This document shows, one piece after another, positions 21,300 through 34,494 of a stretch of DNA of 64,000 bases. Every line of letters begins with the position of its first letter. The first letter of the stretch is position 1. The position numbers were made by a program, and so were the translations under genes. Source of the DNA: Durusdinium trenchii (lineage: Eukaryota; Sar; Dinophyceae; Suessiales; Symbiodiniaceae); NCBI GenBank assembly GCA_963970005.1, contig CAXAMN010013947.1, positions 6,047 to 70,046 on the forward strand, written 5' to 3'. The notes under the pieces are model-generated. The model searched no databases, was not told the origin of the DNA, and saw only the letters and a program-made list of their open reading frames with translations.

Positions 21300-24200
21300 A
21301 CAAACCGCCTCTTGCAAGCCTTCCAGGGTAGAAAATGTTCAGAGATTCAGAGCTGCGTAAGAGGTATGCTGAGTCTTTCCTAGATTCAAGGTCTTGAGTG
21401 ACACACTGAGATTATGACAATGGGGGACTCTCTCCGTTATCTGGACTGCGAGAATTTACGACAACGGAAAAGACACAAACAATACTCTGGAGCACCTTTG
21501 TTCCGTGACAAGTGTTACAGTATAGAACGGGAAAATCCTGGAGAGTGGGGGACTGAGAGCGTGATCGAAGAAGACAGGCTAACTACCAATACAGCACACT
21601 GTGACACTGGCCAAGAAGGGAAGATGAATTCTTCAAGAAAAGCAGCACCGAATCAAACTGCCAATGTTTACTGGGGGTTCTGAGGAAGGGTAGGAGCAAT
21701 GAATGCTCTTGCATCTGACCTAACTCCTTTGGTTTTGATGGCTGCATGTGTGTGTGTTGATTCAAGGGTATGCGTGGCAGCAAGCAAAATTCTACAAAAT
21801 GCTCACAACTACCAGCAAACAACAGCCTGTCTAGACAAGGTGGAGTTTCCTGAGGAGATAGGAAAAAATGCATTTCTTTGATTCTCAAAGATATTTCAAT
21901 ACTTTCAAGTACATTTGAGGATGGAAAGAGTCGATCATATGTTATATACATACGAGTAAGGTGTGATGAGGCGTGTAAAACCTATTGGAGAACTGTAATA
22001 GAAAAGCCCAGTGACACTAAGAAGAGTTTGTAGGAAAGCGTGGTGAGGGCGGGGCAAAGGATATTGTAAAGCAATTCTATCTGCAGCGAAAGAGCAATAG
22101 ACCAAGGGTATTGGGGCCGCAGTTTCAGTGTTTCTTACCTTTGTTTTTGGTTTTGGCTGGGCTGTGACAAGTGTCACAAACTTTTGGGGAAACAAGATTG
22201 GAAAACAAATGCTAAATGTGCAAAGCAGAGTGCCACGCAAACAAGCAAACAAATTGTACTGTACAGCACATGATCAGAAATAATGAGTTGGATCGAATGC
22301 AGAATACATGTAAAAAAGCGCGCCCAAAAGGTCCCCCGTTCAACAAAATGACGGAACACTGACAGGCTGTCCACTTGAGACGTTCAGAGGTGGACAGGAA
22401 ACGAGGATTTTCGATGTCGAGGGCGGACGTGGACGTGTGCTCTGCGCAGAATTGACGAACGTTCCCCGGTTGGTCCGGTCGCCCAGTGTCCACGTACTTG
22501 GAGTCGTGTGCAAAGCTCCGTCGCCAAGACGCCGCGTCGTCAACCTCGACGAGCTGAATACCAGGGGCCAAGGTGGCCAAGGGTGGCGAAATCAAACGAT
22601 GCGAAATGGCCATGGTCGACTTGAATGTTGAATAACCCCGCGGGACATGGATAGTCATTCCTCTTCATGTGGGGCGAGGTCATCAGGATTCCAAATTGGA
22701 AGTCAGCTCACATCTGTGGAAGCGAGAGACGAGTCGAAGCTGAACTTCCGAACGCAAGGTTCTGTGCAATTGGATGCAGTAGGAAAAGTATGATGCATGA
22801 ATGCATGATGATCATCCTAATTAGAGGAGAGCAACCACAAATTGTGCTATCAGCTGCTATCAACTGCACTGCATTTTGCTCCAGCAGAAAAACACCAATC
22901 TCCTCGTGCCACGTGCCTGATTCGAATAGTCTTCACCAAGAAAGGATCTGCCCGATATGATGCCTAAACCGAGAATCTTGAATGGCAATTCATTCCGGGG
23001 CAAAGGATGGCAAAGGCACCAACTCAAGCTGAAAAACTGCAGGATCGTCTGGCGTAAGCAAAGAGTTGAGCTATCAACAATAAACTTTTTTGGTAAAGAA
23101 GAAACTTGCAAGGCTGTCGCTATCAGCAGCAAAAAAAACTGTTCAAAAATTCAGAGGCTTAGCAGAGATGCTGATGAAAAGGCTTTGCATAATCAAATTG
23201 AAAATCAGAATCACCGCTGCCGTGATGGTATCAAAGGCTTCCGAAAAGACCACCACCAAAGGGATGCTCCAGGCACTTTTGCGGTCAAAGCCTGACAGCC
23301 CCGTGGTCTGCAACGGTATCTGAAAGAGCATACATCCCTTCGCCGATGTAGGAATTACTACTTTGGTCAAGAGGAGCATCCGGTATCAAGTGGTTTTGCA
23401 CTACCGTTTTCCGATTTCCGCATTTGTTTCCCTCACATTTTGCTGTCGCCATCATGTCCTGCATCAGCCAAGAAACACACCATTGAAATCGTCTCGTTTG
23501 CTCCTAGAAGCGAGATGTCCTGCGTGCTGCCCTTCCTCATAGACCTTCAGCAAAATCCCAAATGGCATTTTGCAGTCCGAGGGTGCTTGGCAAGTTCCCC
23601 AAACTGCAGCTGTGCGTCTCTCTCTCTCTTGGACTGGAACCGTCCTCAGGACGGTCCTCAAAAGAATGTTCGGACCTCAAAATCGACACAAAAAGAAGGC
23701 CACATTGAAATGCAAATGTGGTCAACAAAAACTTAAGCTCAGGATGAAAACGGGCTGTGGTCTGCTTTGAAATCCAAGCAGCCAGGCCAAGCCTGCACTT
23801 TCCGCTTCCGTAATGTCAATCTCATCTTCCTGAGCCAAGAGGGACGGTAAGCGCCTGGGCAAGTCTGGGTTTAAATGCTCCGTCACCTAACAGATTCTGA
23901 TCCACGTTTCACTCACAGGATCTGAAACTCAATTCGGCCAGGCTATGGGCGGCCGTCAGTACTTCTCAGATCTTGGAGACACGCTCCGGGTTCCAGAGTC
24001 AGGTCTTATCTGAATACCGAGCCACCTGTCTAGCCTGCATCTTGATCTTGACCACATCCGGATTCACTTCAATACCCACCTTTGACTTGACCTCTTGCAG
24101 CTCCAGCTTAAGACCTTCAATCTCCTCGACCAAGCAATCAGCATGTCGTACTAACGGCGTGTCCCTTTGGGGAATCTTTCACCAAAATACCCAACAGGGC

Positions 24201-27200
24201 CTTGCCATTCTATTGTGGAAGGCCCGGTGAGCTTTGCCCCTTGTCTGGCTTAATCACGAGCTCCATCAAACATCCAAACATGTCCAAGGTCCTTGCAACC
24301 CTAAGCTGCCGTTTTCGGGTGATAATCCCTCTCCTGGCGAAGGAGTGCAACCTGGTCGAGATTGGGCATGACTCTTCAGGTTTAGCAAGCCAACAATATA
24401 TTGATCTGCTGGCCCACTTCCCTTTAGCCAAAAGGCTGCAATGAATGTCTGCATTCAGGTGGGGTGAATTTTTTTTGGATTCGTTCAATCTGTGGCTTTC
24501 AGATTCTTTGAGGGCCAAAAAAAGCGCGAGGACCGCATGATCGAAGCAGTTGGGTGAAGTAGTTGGGTGCAGACTTTACAAGCCAAGAGCCAGGCTAACC
24601 AGGTTCACTTGTAAATGTTCGCCGCTGCATTGGGCGCAACAGCTCAAAATAATTTGCCTCAAGACATGATCTCTACGATGGAATCTTGCCCTGAAAACAG
24701 GAGGCGATCTACCACGGCTTATACCCAAACGTCGGGTCATCCAACTTCGGAACAGCCAGCCAATTGGCAGCTACGGGGTCTCTGCTGAACAAACAAAACA
24801 AACACACAACCTTTGTGGCCTCAAACAGAATTCGACACAGTTATACCGTCATGCATGTTCGTTTTTGCTACAATAGTTTGATCTGTTTTGCAAATTGAGC
24901 CTCTGAGAACACCTGAAGACCACGAAACAAACCATAGTATGAGCAAGAATGTCCATGGTCAGCAGCATGTCTAGTTCAAGTCATGTATCATGCAGCGTGT
25001 AGCTTCGCAGGCTTTTCATCACCATTCAACAATTTGGTGTTCTCTCTGATTACAATGCCGGCACTTTTCCTTCTAAACTGCGAGGCGAGCGCTCTTCCAG
25101 CAACTTCGCCGCTCCCTTCCGCATCTCGCGGATCGAAACACTTCACTAAGTCCTTTGGACCATCCAGAAGTCCTCCAAGTCGGGGGGCAGAAGCAGCGTT
25201 CTGGACTACTGTTCGGGTACCGTAAGTCCGCAGGGATCCGCTCCTGGCGTCTGTTTGAGCATGCCAATCTGATTGACCTGAAGGCCGACAAGCCAGCTGC
25301 AAAGCAGTCCAGTGCACCTCCTGCTTCACCCATTGGGCGAGGCCCAATCCCCCGCTCATCGTTGCAAAATGCCTATGTTGTACCGAATTTGTACTCCACA
25401 CATAGTGCCAAACCCCATCCGAAACCCATGTATCCAAGTGTCCAAGTTGCTCGTGTCCAAGCAAGCTTCACCATAGAATCGTTCTCTGTGCAAAACCATG
25501 ACCACAGACTTCAATGCCGACATTTGCATTCATATTGCGGGATTCGGGTTTGGCACATCTCCAACTGGGAATTGAACTTTGCACAAATAGCTTTCTGGGC
25601 CCGAAGGAAGCGCATAGCCACAATCACGCAGGTAAGGTGGCTTGATGAGGCACATTATATGAGAAACGCTTGAAGCTTGGACAAGTGGACCCTCGGGCTT
25701 CTCGCTTGAATAAAGACAACCCAAGCACTGTTGAGGCTGCACTATGCTATGTTCCTGACGCCCAGTGTTGGTCCTTCAGTTCAACCGAAGTCTCAACATT
25801 GCAAAATCCTAAAAACCTCGGGAGGAATTGCATGGGTATCCGCTCGACTTCATTCAAATTTGGTGAAGAAGTGTATAGGCTGAAATTCAACCAAACGCAT
25901 TGTCAGTCTTGAAATATGCTCCTTCAACCTGTCTACCTGTCTACGGTGTCTGCGAGTACATCAGCAGGATTCCCACTTGGTGCAGCAAAGCTGTGACCGA
26001 GGCTTTAGTCCATGGAGATGTATTTACACGATGACAAATTGCAGGGCTTTACAGTAATAGTGTTTGTCTTGAAATGTCTTAAAGGCTTCAACCAGCAGGG
26101 CCTTATTGAGTGAATTCAAACCCCAGGTTCCATTCCTGGTGGTGCCCTGGTTCTGAATCCGGGCAGGGTGCAGGTCCCTCTGCCTCTGCCAACCCCACAA
26201 ACAGAAGACTCAGAAGACATGGTGCCGGTTGATGTTGGGTCTCCAACCTTCGGTCTTTGTACGTTACAGGAAGCTTCAGCCATGCATCTCCATGACCAAC
26301 GTAACATCAATTCGGTGAAACGTCCAAACAAAAGAGCTTCCAGCGCCAAAAGTGCCAAAAACGCATGGTCTGTTCAGATGAAATGTGTGGATCTGCCAAA
26401 CTGCTTCGATTGCCGGCACAAGGAGCTCTTTCTACCCGGACAGCCCACCTGACGGAAGTGTTGCCGACTGTTGCGAAGGGACTCGGCCGGCTACTCGGTA
26501 CGGGTCTATTCAAATAGGGAGACCAACCATACACGCTCATCATACTAGTATAGCACGGTGCTAGATCTTCTTGTTCAAGCAGCTATGTAGGGTTGTCTTG
26601 AGCCCTGCAGGAAGCGTGCCCTCCACTATCCCTTCTTGCCGTCGAAGTGTTTCTACTGTCGTGCCCAGGTCTAGAGTCTACACAAGAGCCAGAAACAATG
26701 TGTCAAGGCCGATTCGGGAAGAAACGTCCCAATGGCCTGGCCCAGCAGAACAGCCTAGCACCAGTATCAAAGCACTGGAGATACTCACAAGGGACAAACC
26801 TTGGCTTGAGTTTGAGGGATGAACTCACATTCTTCACAATCGGGGATGAAAGCTTTAGGTGAGACGGTGAACCGAAAAGATCAGTTTCAATGAAACAATT
26901 CCCAGGACGAAGACCAGCAAGGTGGCAAGGTGGCAGGATCTTTGGATACAGACCGCATGTCAAGGAGGACGGACATGCAAACAGCCAGCTGATAGATCAA
27001 TCAGATTTCAGAAAACAAACGAAAAGAAACTTATATAAATGAAAAACAAACGGAAAAGATTAACACGTTCTTGATTAATAAGCCAGCCCAGTTGATCTTA
27101 TTTAACTGTAGATCATGCCTATTCTATTCCAAGTTCGCAGCCGTCGATCCCGTGGCCCAGAAAGACCCTCAGCGTCCGAAAGCCTCGAAGAGCGTTCAGC

Positions 27201-27300
27201 CGAAGCCTCTGGAGTTGGCAAGTTTTCGAATTTTAACGTTGTCAAAGTCTTCCGCTTCCCTGATATTGCCTGGGTGAACGTGTATTTAAAACACAAATTT
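21300..27300. other. No gene or element recognised
   Basis: Six kilobases of mixed composition with only short open frames on both strands. No recognisable domain, repeat family or RNA gene. Some frames (for example the minus-strand end near 25200-24988) could be exons, but nothing decides it. Confidence 0.4.
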
Positions 27301-27340
27301 ATATATATATATACAGTATATATATAATATATACATTGCA
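27300..27340. repeat. TA-rich microsatellite
   Basis: Alternating TA tract (TATATATATATACAGTATATATATAATATATA) next to a dispersed repeat. Confidence 0.9.
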
Positions 27341-27480
27341 AAGCCACGACCTACAATGTCACAACACATGGAATCGAGCCTAAACCCTTGGTTCACATGG
27401 GCTTCATGGGTTCCATTTCACAGCGCCTCCATGCTGCGTCATAGGACCCAAATGTCATGGCGCTACCTTTTGACATCCCT
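27335..27480 (-). repeat. Dispersed repeat, possibly tRNA-derived SINE (copy 1)
   Basis: Similar to 34495-34645: both share GCAAAGCCACGA, ACAACACATGGAATCGA, CCCTTGGTTCACA and TGTCATGGCGCTAC in the same order. On the minus strand the copies contain GTAGCGCCATGACA and, about 55-85 bases later, a T-loop-like box (GGCTCGATTCC here, GGTTCGATTCC in copy 2). This looks like a degenerate pol III promoter. No cloverleaf closes, so it is not a functional tRNA. Confidence 0.5.
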
Positions 27481-30400
27481 CAAGATTCTGCGGGTTCTCT
27501 GACACAGCTGGGGCTCCATGAGCACTTGAACTCCTCGTACCTTGAGACGCAACTTTCTGCTCCTCTTTCAATCTCATTGGCCAATTCGTCTATCTTGTTC
27601 GAGATGGTGGCCAGCTGGTCCTCATCTTGATACACCTTCTGCAAAAGGAGCCATTCACGTTGGAACTTGAGTTCTCCCACCATTCCTGGCTCTCCAGGCG
27701 GTGGCACATTGCGAACTTGGCTCGCTAGGATCGACCACTTGTCATCAGGGGCTTTTCTTCTTCCTCTTCGCCATTCTCTTCACTGTCGATTCGCTCCATT
27801 TCTGGTTCTTCTTGCTCTGAAAGTGATGGGCTCCACACCGCTTATGATGTCGGTATTCCCGGCAACTCTCTTCGAACTTGCCGCTTGTGAAGGATGTCTC
27901 ACGCTCGTCTGAGCCCATGGTCACTTCGAAACAAGCGGTCTATCGCCTTTAGTAGAAGTCGTCGGTCACCATCAGCCACTTGACGAAAGGTTCTGTCATG
28001 GAGCGCGGAAAGTCCTTGACGTTGAGCTTCTTGTTCGCTCCATCAACTTGTCGACATGCCTCATAATGGAAGCTGTTTCATCTGCAATCTCCTTTCTCAT
28101 CTGAGCTTCGCTCAACTTCGTTCCTTCGTGGACCTTCCTGATCTGTCTTCCTTGGACACTTGTTTCGATGACAAGAGGATTGTTGCCGGAACGAAAAGGA
28201 GGCAAGATGGCACAACATTCTGAGTTCTGTGAAACTGACACTTTCATCGCCAATGCTGTTGTGATCGTTGTAACATTGTAAGGCCACTCACCACTGCCAC
28301 TGAATGTACAACGCTGCATCTGCAAACCACCTGAGTAACCGCGTGTATCGAACCATGTTGACATAGACACGCATGGTCAATACGATGAGCCACCACGCCA
28401 AAATCAACTCCCAACTTGGCAATGAAGCGGTTATCCTTACGCCGTCCTCTGCTCGTAGGAACTGCTGCGCTAATGCCATCCCAATGTAGACGATGCGGCG
28501 GTTGCGTCATTGCTGTCCTCAGCTTCTGCTTCTTCAATCATCATCTTATCGACCTCTTCTGCTTCCTGTCGGCTTTCCACTTTACGCACGGACTTTCCAT
28601 TAAAGGGCTTGGCTTTCTGCTTCTTGAGTTCTCTGAAAGCCTTGGATCTGGGCAAAGTGTCATTTGGAATACAACACGTCCTGGAGGTGGGCCAAGCCTT
28701 TGTTATGAAGAAGCTTGTGAGCACGTCAGCAAGCTGCTGTTCCGAAGGCGCCCACTTGCAAGGTATCCCCTCTTCAAGGCTTTGCGCTTTGTCTGATGAT
28801 TGCGCGATGAAACCACCTTCTCAGGTCCGTTCTTCCGGATTTCCTTGCTCTCCGCCGGGGGTTGACAATGTATATGGCTTCAAAACTCAACCGTGTCCCC
28901 ATGTTCGTCAACTCCCTTCTGCGTCGCTTCATCAACCTCCTTTGCTTTGTTCACAGACCTTCTCAGCATTGAGTTCTGCGCCCTTGTTCTTCTTGATGCG
29001 GGTGTCAAGGCGCTCTGCTAAGAAGGCTGCGTGCAGGATCTCCTTTTCTTCTGTGGCCGTCTCAGCATCTCCTTTTGTCGTGTCCTCTTGCCTCAATTCC
29101 TCTTGTCTCGTCTAAACCGCAGCACAGATTGGCTGCGGAACACCATCCAGAAGGCTCTTCCTTTTGCGATCCTATGGCAACATGCCTTCATCCGTTAGCG
29201 ACGGAAGCTCACTCCTCAAGACTCTGTTCATCAGACTGACTTTCTTGCTTCCTTCTTCTCTTCCTCCACTTCTTGCTTGAAGTCTCTTACTCGGGTTTCC
29301 TCAGTCCTCAGCCTCTTGACATCCACTCCTCCTCGACCTTTTTCGGTCTCAGCATCGCGTCTTGCTTTTCTTTTCTCCTCGCGTTCAATCCTGCTTTCTC
29401 GGGGTTCCTCACCACTTGATGCGCACTCATCTCTGTACACATCACCACCATCTTTTTCTTTTGCTTCTCTCACCTCATCCTTACGCTTCGCTGCTTGATC
29501 TGCTGATGATGGTTCGTACTCCTCCGCATCGATCTTGGTGAGCGCACCTGTCTCTGTGCGTTATCTTCATCAGGGTCAATGGGATCCTGCATCTTGGACA
29601 AGTCAAAGTAGCTTTGTTGACCCTGTGAATCAGCCACTAGCTATGAATGTCTTTGCCACGGACTCTTGCAGGACCATACCACTGCTTGCATTGCAGGCCT
29701 TGCGCTTCAGCTACATCACCAACACCAAAGCGCGCGTCTCAAAGGGACCTGGCTGATGGCGTGTCTGAGCCAGAGGCACGACGAAGGCTGAGGAGTGGTT
29801 GGCATGTACAAAGTCCTTTTCGCAGTCCATCCCATGATGCGAACTCCTCTTCCATCGCTCACCACCTCAGGAAGGGGCTGGAAAACAAGAACACACTGGG
29901 CTGGCAAAAACCTCTGTGGTGGTATACCAGTTTGCCACAAGTCCTCGCATTTCGCCTTCATGAGCGAGCGAGCTTCATCCTCATCTCCTTGATGGTCAAG
30001 GTCTTTCTCTCCACCACACCAAGGCTCCAACGCGCGTCTCTTCCGCAACCTCGTCAATTCCGAAGCGATCGAAAGATGTCACAAAAATCATTTCTTGGGG
30101 GGCCATCCTAGTCCACTCGGGCGCGATCTGGACTGCCAAAGATCTCCATCCATGGTGCGACTGCGGTAATCAGAAAGGAATGCATAACATCTTCTTGATC
30201 GGGATGTGAGCGATGTCAACGGCCACGCATTACTGGCTGAGTCAGGTCTAGACAGGCTCTTCCTCTCCTTCTCGCAGGTTGGGTGCCTGGGGTGTCTGAA
30301 AAGCTGTGAAGCCTTGATAGCCTTCTCTGAGGAACCAGCTAGACAAAGATGCTGGGCAAACCTTCACAATAAACAGTGCCTGCGCACCTTCGCGGTAATG

Positions 30401-31240
30401 TTAGTACCCCTTCCCAAGCTTGAAGCTCTGCCTCAGATGTTCACAAGACCATGAACACGCAGATCAATGGCATGGCGCCAATGTTTCCTCGTTACGTAGA
30501 AGCTGGACAGCAGAGCTTGGTGACATCATCCTCACCGGGGTACAAAGACAAGTCCTGCTAGAGGAAGACTGTGGAGAGAGAAAATGAGCTGGGCGAGAAC
30601 CATGTGCGCCACAACGCCATGGGGAGAAGCGCGAACGTGATCTTCAAGGATCAAGGTGATCATGGACAACGCAGCTGCCAAAACAGGTGAGGATGCGACG
30701 AGCCGAGTAACCGAGTTGGCTTCAGAACGTACTTGCCATCAACGTCTTTGACAGAGGTTCGTCATGCGTTGGTCCATCCTCACAGTTACTTCCAGGCCTG
30801 ACCGGCGAGGTGGTCCTCCTTGGGTCTGTTCTTCACAAACCTCTTTGAAATGACAAATCACCCGAGCGACCTCTTGCGCACTCTGCTGCACATCCTCCTC
30901 CAAGATATGGCTCAACGGCGGCCGAGCATCACAATTCAAGCCAAATGTCGCGCGCCTCGGCTTCTCCTGCTTGATCTCATCTAAGACCAGCCTTCGACTC
31001 CTAAGAAGCAAATCCGGGGGATGACGAAAGGCTACTCACTTACTCACTTCTTTTCCACTGTAGAGCTAACTGATGAGAACCTTGTTGGCCGCTGGTTCTC
31101 CTCTCCGGAGCTCATTCCATAGAGGACAGCCATGTTCTTTAGCCTCTTCGTCTTCGTCGAGCTTCTGATTTTTCCCGAAAGCATTGCGAAGGGTTCTTCC
31201 GGAAAATCCTTTGAACACTGACACTTCGACACTTACACTT
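27480..31240 (-). other. Scattered minus-strand coding-like segments, possibly exons of one unknown gene
   Basis: Several minus-strand pieces read as charged, helical protein: about 27700-27490 (REWLLLQKVYQDEDQLATI), 28720-28500 (Glu/Lys-rich), 29110-28925 (EKEILHAAFLAERLDTRIKK), 29473-29235 (Arg/Glu/Lys-rich), 30055-29840 and 31010-30740. They share strand and composition but lie in different frames with gaps, as exons would. I cannot name a family or confirm splice sites, and the region may instead be a decayed element. Confidence 0.35.
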
Positions 31241-31309
31241 ACACATTGGCACTTTCACCACACTTGCACGTAGCCCTGTGTAATTGGAAGAGCGAAAGCA
31301 GTGAAGTGC

Positions 31310-31420
31310 AAAGTATGCAATGCAAGTGTCAAAGCATGGAAGTATGCAAGTGTAAGTATGCAAGTGATGAGTATGCAAGTATGCAATGAGTATGCAAGCA
31401 TGCAATGAGTAGGCAAGTGT
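31310..31420. repeat. Short repeat, AGTATGCAAG-like units
   Basis: About eight imperfect copies of a 10-14 base unit containing TATGCAAG or ATGCAATGAG, just upstream of the 73-bp array. Confidence 0.7.
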
Positions 31421-31516
31421 GCACGGGAGATGTCCTAATGAAAAAACATTTCCCCACTATATAAATTCTCTCTTAAAGGCGGAGGGTGGGACGAACAGCG
31501 TCAACCGAAAGTGCAA

Positions 31517-32090
31517 CCCTCTGCGGACATCGCGCGCGTCGAGTGCGCGAAATGCAGGTGAGAGTGCGATTCGCCGGCTGCCCGCGCAACCCTCTGCGGA
31601 GATCGTGCGTGTCGAGTGCGCGAAATGCAGGCGAGAGCGCCGCGCGCCGGCTGCCCGCGCAACCCTCTGCGGAGATCGTGCGTGTCGAGCGCGCGAAATG
31701 CAGGCGAGAGCGCCGCGCGCCGGCTGCGCGCGCAACCCTCTGCGGAGATCGCGCGTGTCGAGTGCGCGAAATGCAGGCGAGAGCGCCGCGCGCCGGGCGC
31801 CCGCGCAACCCTCTGCGGAGATCGTGCGTGTGGAGTGCGCGAAACGCAGGCGAGAGCGCGATTTGTGAAATTACCGCGCGACCCTCTGCGGAGAGCGTGC
31901 GTGTCGAGTGCGCGAAACGCAGGCGAGAGCGCGATTCGTGCAATTACCGCGGAACCCTCTGCGGAGATCGCGCGCGTCGAGTGCGCGAAATGCAGGCGAG
32001 AGTGCGACGTGTGAAATTACCGCGCGACCCTCTGCGGAGATCGTGCGCGCCGAGTGCGCGAAATGCAGCGGAGCAAGCTGTGGAGGTGGA
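31517..32090. repeat. 73-bp tandem repeat, about 8 copies
   Basis: The string CCCTCTGCGGA recurs at 31517, 31590, 31663, 31736, 31809, 31882, 31955 and 32028, exactly 73 bases apart each time. The core reads GAGTGCGCGAAATGCAGGCG. The first five units share a GC-rich spacer (CGCCGGCTGCCCGCG type). The last three have a diverged spacer (GTGAAATTACCGCG type). Because 73 is not a multiple of 3, open frames step through all three phases; these are not genes. Confidence 0.95.
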
Positions 32091-32104
32091 AGCTGAGAAC
32101 TGTG

Positions 32105-32650
32105 GCGACTTTGTAGTACAACTTTAGTACGCGGAGTAGCTGGGGAGCTGGAAGCTGAGAACTGGCGACGTGGTAGGACAACTGGAGTACGCGGAGTAGC
32201 TGGGGAGTGGGAAGATGAGAACTGGCGACGTGGTAGGACAACTGTAGTACGCGGAGTCGCTGGGGAGTGGGAAGATGAGAACTGGCGAGTGGGTAGTAGA
32301 ACTTGAGTACGCGGAGTATCTGGGGAGCTACTTTGTAGTACAACTTTAGCACGCGGAGTAGCTGGGGAGCTGGAAGATGAGAAGTGGCGACTTGGTAGTA
32401 CAACTTTAGTACGCAGAGTAGTAGCTGGGGANNNNNNNNNNCGCGGAGTAGCTGGGGAGCTGGAAGATGAGAACTGGCGACTTGGTAGTACAACTTTAGT
32501 ACGCAGAGTAGCTGGGGAGTGGGAAGATGAGAACTGGTGAGTGGGTAGTACAAGTTGAATACGCGGAGTATCTGTGGAGCTGGAAGATGAACACTGGCGA
32601 CTGTGTCGTACAACTGTAGTACGCGGAGTAGCTGGATAGCTGGAAGATGA
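32105..32650. repeat. 60-bp tandem repeat, about 9-10 copies, with an assembly gap
   Basis: ACGCGGAGTAGCTGGGGAG recurs at about 32129, 32189, 32249, 32309, 32351, 32411, 32441, 32501, 32561 and 32621. The period is 60 except for an 18-base deletion before 32351 and the gap. It directly abuts the 73-bp array. The minus strand is open with a 20-residue repeat, which I regard as a by-product. Confidence 0.93.
32432..32441. other. Assembly gap (10 N)
   Basis: Ten undetermined bases inside the 60-bp array. Array length here is therefore unreliable. Confidence 1.
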
Positions 32651-32674
32651 GAACTGGCTGCCTCAACTTACTCG

Positions 32675-32725
32675 GACACACACACACAGACAGAGACGCA
32701 TATACACACGGACATAGATACACAC
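32675..32725. repeat. CA-rich microsatellite
   Basis: ACACACACACAGACAGAG followed by further ACACAC runs, at the end of the 60-bp array. Confidence 0.85.
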
Positions 32726-32789
32726 AGAGACCCACACATTACCTCAACTCACTCGATTTAACACTTCACACTGCACACTTAACAGATAA

Positions 32790-33980
32790 CTCGCACTCAG
32801 ACTTCCTACGCGATGAAAAATGCTTTCGGGCCACTCGTCGTCTAGTTTTGATCTTGCCCTTCGTGATCCTCACCTCTTCCACAACTTGCCACGGAGTCTG
32901 TGTCCGATCGTCCAGCAGTAGGTCACCTCCTTTGCGGCACATCCTTGTGAACCGGATGGTAGGTGTCGGACCATGTTGGAAGTTGATCACTGCACCAAGC
33001 TCGACCCAACAGCAACATCAGAATCAGGAAGACGATTGACTTTTTGACCTGCGACGCCGACCTCTATCCACTGTTGGTGTTGCGCGATCACTCCCTTCAC
33101 AATCTCGCGCGACTTCTACAGTGATGTGGCTCCTCCAACGTGATTGACAAACTTGTCAAGGGCCTGGTCTCCGCTACAGCCAAGGAGCGCAGCCGTATCC
33201 ACCATACACATGCCCACCAGAACTGCATCACGATGTGTAGTATTGATGTAGGCGAGGCTCTGAGGAACTGGTGATTCTTCTCGCGGAAGCATTAAAGCAC
33301 GGCGTGAGATCCTCCATCGCCAGCCTGCGCCTGCCGCTGCGCTGCGTGAAGCCTCCGTTTCGTCCACCTTTCTTCTTTTTGAGTTCCCTTTCCCTCTCCA
33401 GTGTCCGTTGGGTTCTTGCCTTGATCTGCAGCAACTTGTCTTGCAACCGTCCTGCGTTCAATCTCAACCTCCCATCCAACGCTATTGCTGCGCGAATGTG
33501 TCCCACTGGCGGATTCTGCCTGCTGAGTGTAGTCGCGAACACCTTCGCCCATTCGCTGAGCTATGAAAGCGAATGCATCCAGCTCATCGGGCGTCAGATG
33601 ACCTCTGACCTGAAGGGCATGTTCCAGCTCTTCCGTCTCATATACTGGCTGGGATCTCTTCATCTTCAACTATATCATCGTACCAGTCTTCCACTGCTTT
33701 TGCATCTTCGGTTGTTGACCCTTGGGAAACATCACAACCAGACCAATCCTCCGCAACAGGGTAAGACCATGCGCTTTGCTTGCCCCCGGGGTGGGCGATG
33801 TTTGGTCGCCTGACATCTCCACCATCAAGCAGTATGAGCATAGCTTCAACAACCTGGTCCCAAACATACTCACTGCCAGCTTGTCCCAGGATTGCTCGAT
33901 GCTGTGATGGTAACGCACCTGCGTTCTCCAACCGGAAAATGCTTGCAGATCTTTGATGTCCTTGAGTCAGCTGTTGCAAC
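32790..33980 (-). pseudogene. Gag-like or unknown protein fragments
   Basis: Minus-strand frames at 33979-33638, 33669-33292, 33542-33228, 33367-33120 and 32990-32790 each read as plausible protein but change frame. The first (LPSQHRAILGQAGSEYVWD, followed by an acidic EDWYDDIVEDEE) has the feel of a retrotransposon gag. The next (LTPDELDAFAFIAQRMGEG, then basic KKKKGG) would fit a gag tail. This assignment rests on resemblance only; a multi-exon host gene is the alternative. Confidence 0.3.
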
Positions 33981-34494
33981 CGCTCATATTCTCCTTCTCT
34001 CCGGTTGATGGAGTCTTGATCTGACTCATGGGGCTTTCTATTCTCTTTCCCAAAAGAAGAAGTCCTCGAACGTCTGCGTCTTCAGCCAAGGAGCGGCCTT
34101 CTCACAAGCTTCTCTCGCCGTCTTCCGGTGGCATAGGGTCCACGCTCTCCCGTCAAGACCGCTTAGATCTTGTCCTCCTTGCTCACTGCCTGGTACACAA
34201 CCCAATCAAACTCTCTCCTCAGAACCCCATCATTGTGGACAACATTGCTCTTCGCATTAGCCCGCAGAAACTAATTCTGCACCTCTCCTGCATCTTGTCC
34301 CACAACATGAGTTGCTCAATGTCAAAATTGAAAAGTTGCGACATTCGTGAAGCATCAATGAGAAAACTGAGTTCCGCTCAACCAACTGCCACACACAGAA
34401 AACAACACTCGGATCCGGTATAGCCCCACGCCACAATGTTGTCAAGCCTAGGAAAAGGTCAGCTCTATAACCCTTGCTATTTGGCTCCGTTAGT

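Noticed and set aside
31517..32090. 73-bp units as tandem tRNA genes
   Set aside because: The length fits, but there is no GGTTCRA T-loop, no A box and no cloverleaf.
31457..32613. Arg/Ala/Cys-rich and Leu/His-rich repeat proteins over the minisatellites
   Set aside because: A 73-bp period steps through all three frames and the 60-bp array is open by chance; both strands are open equally.
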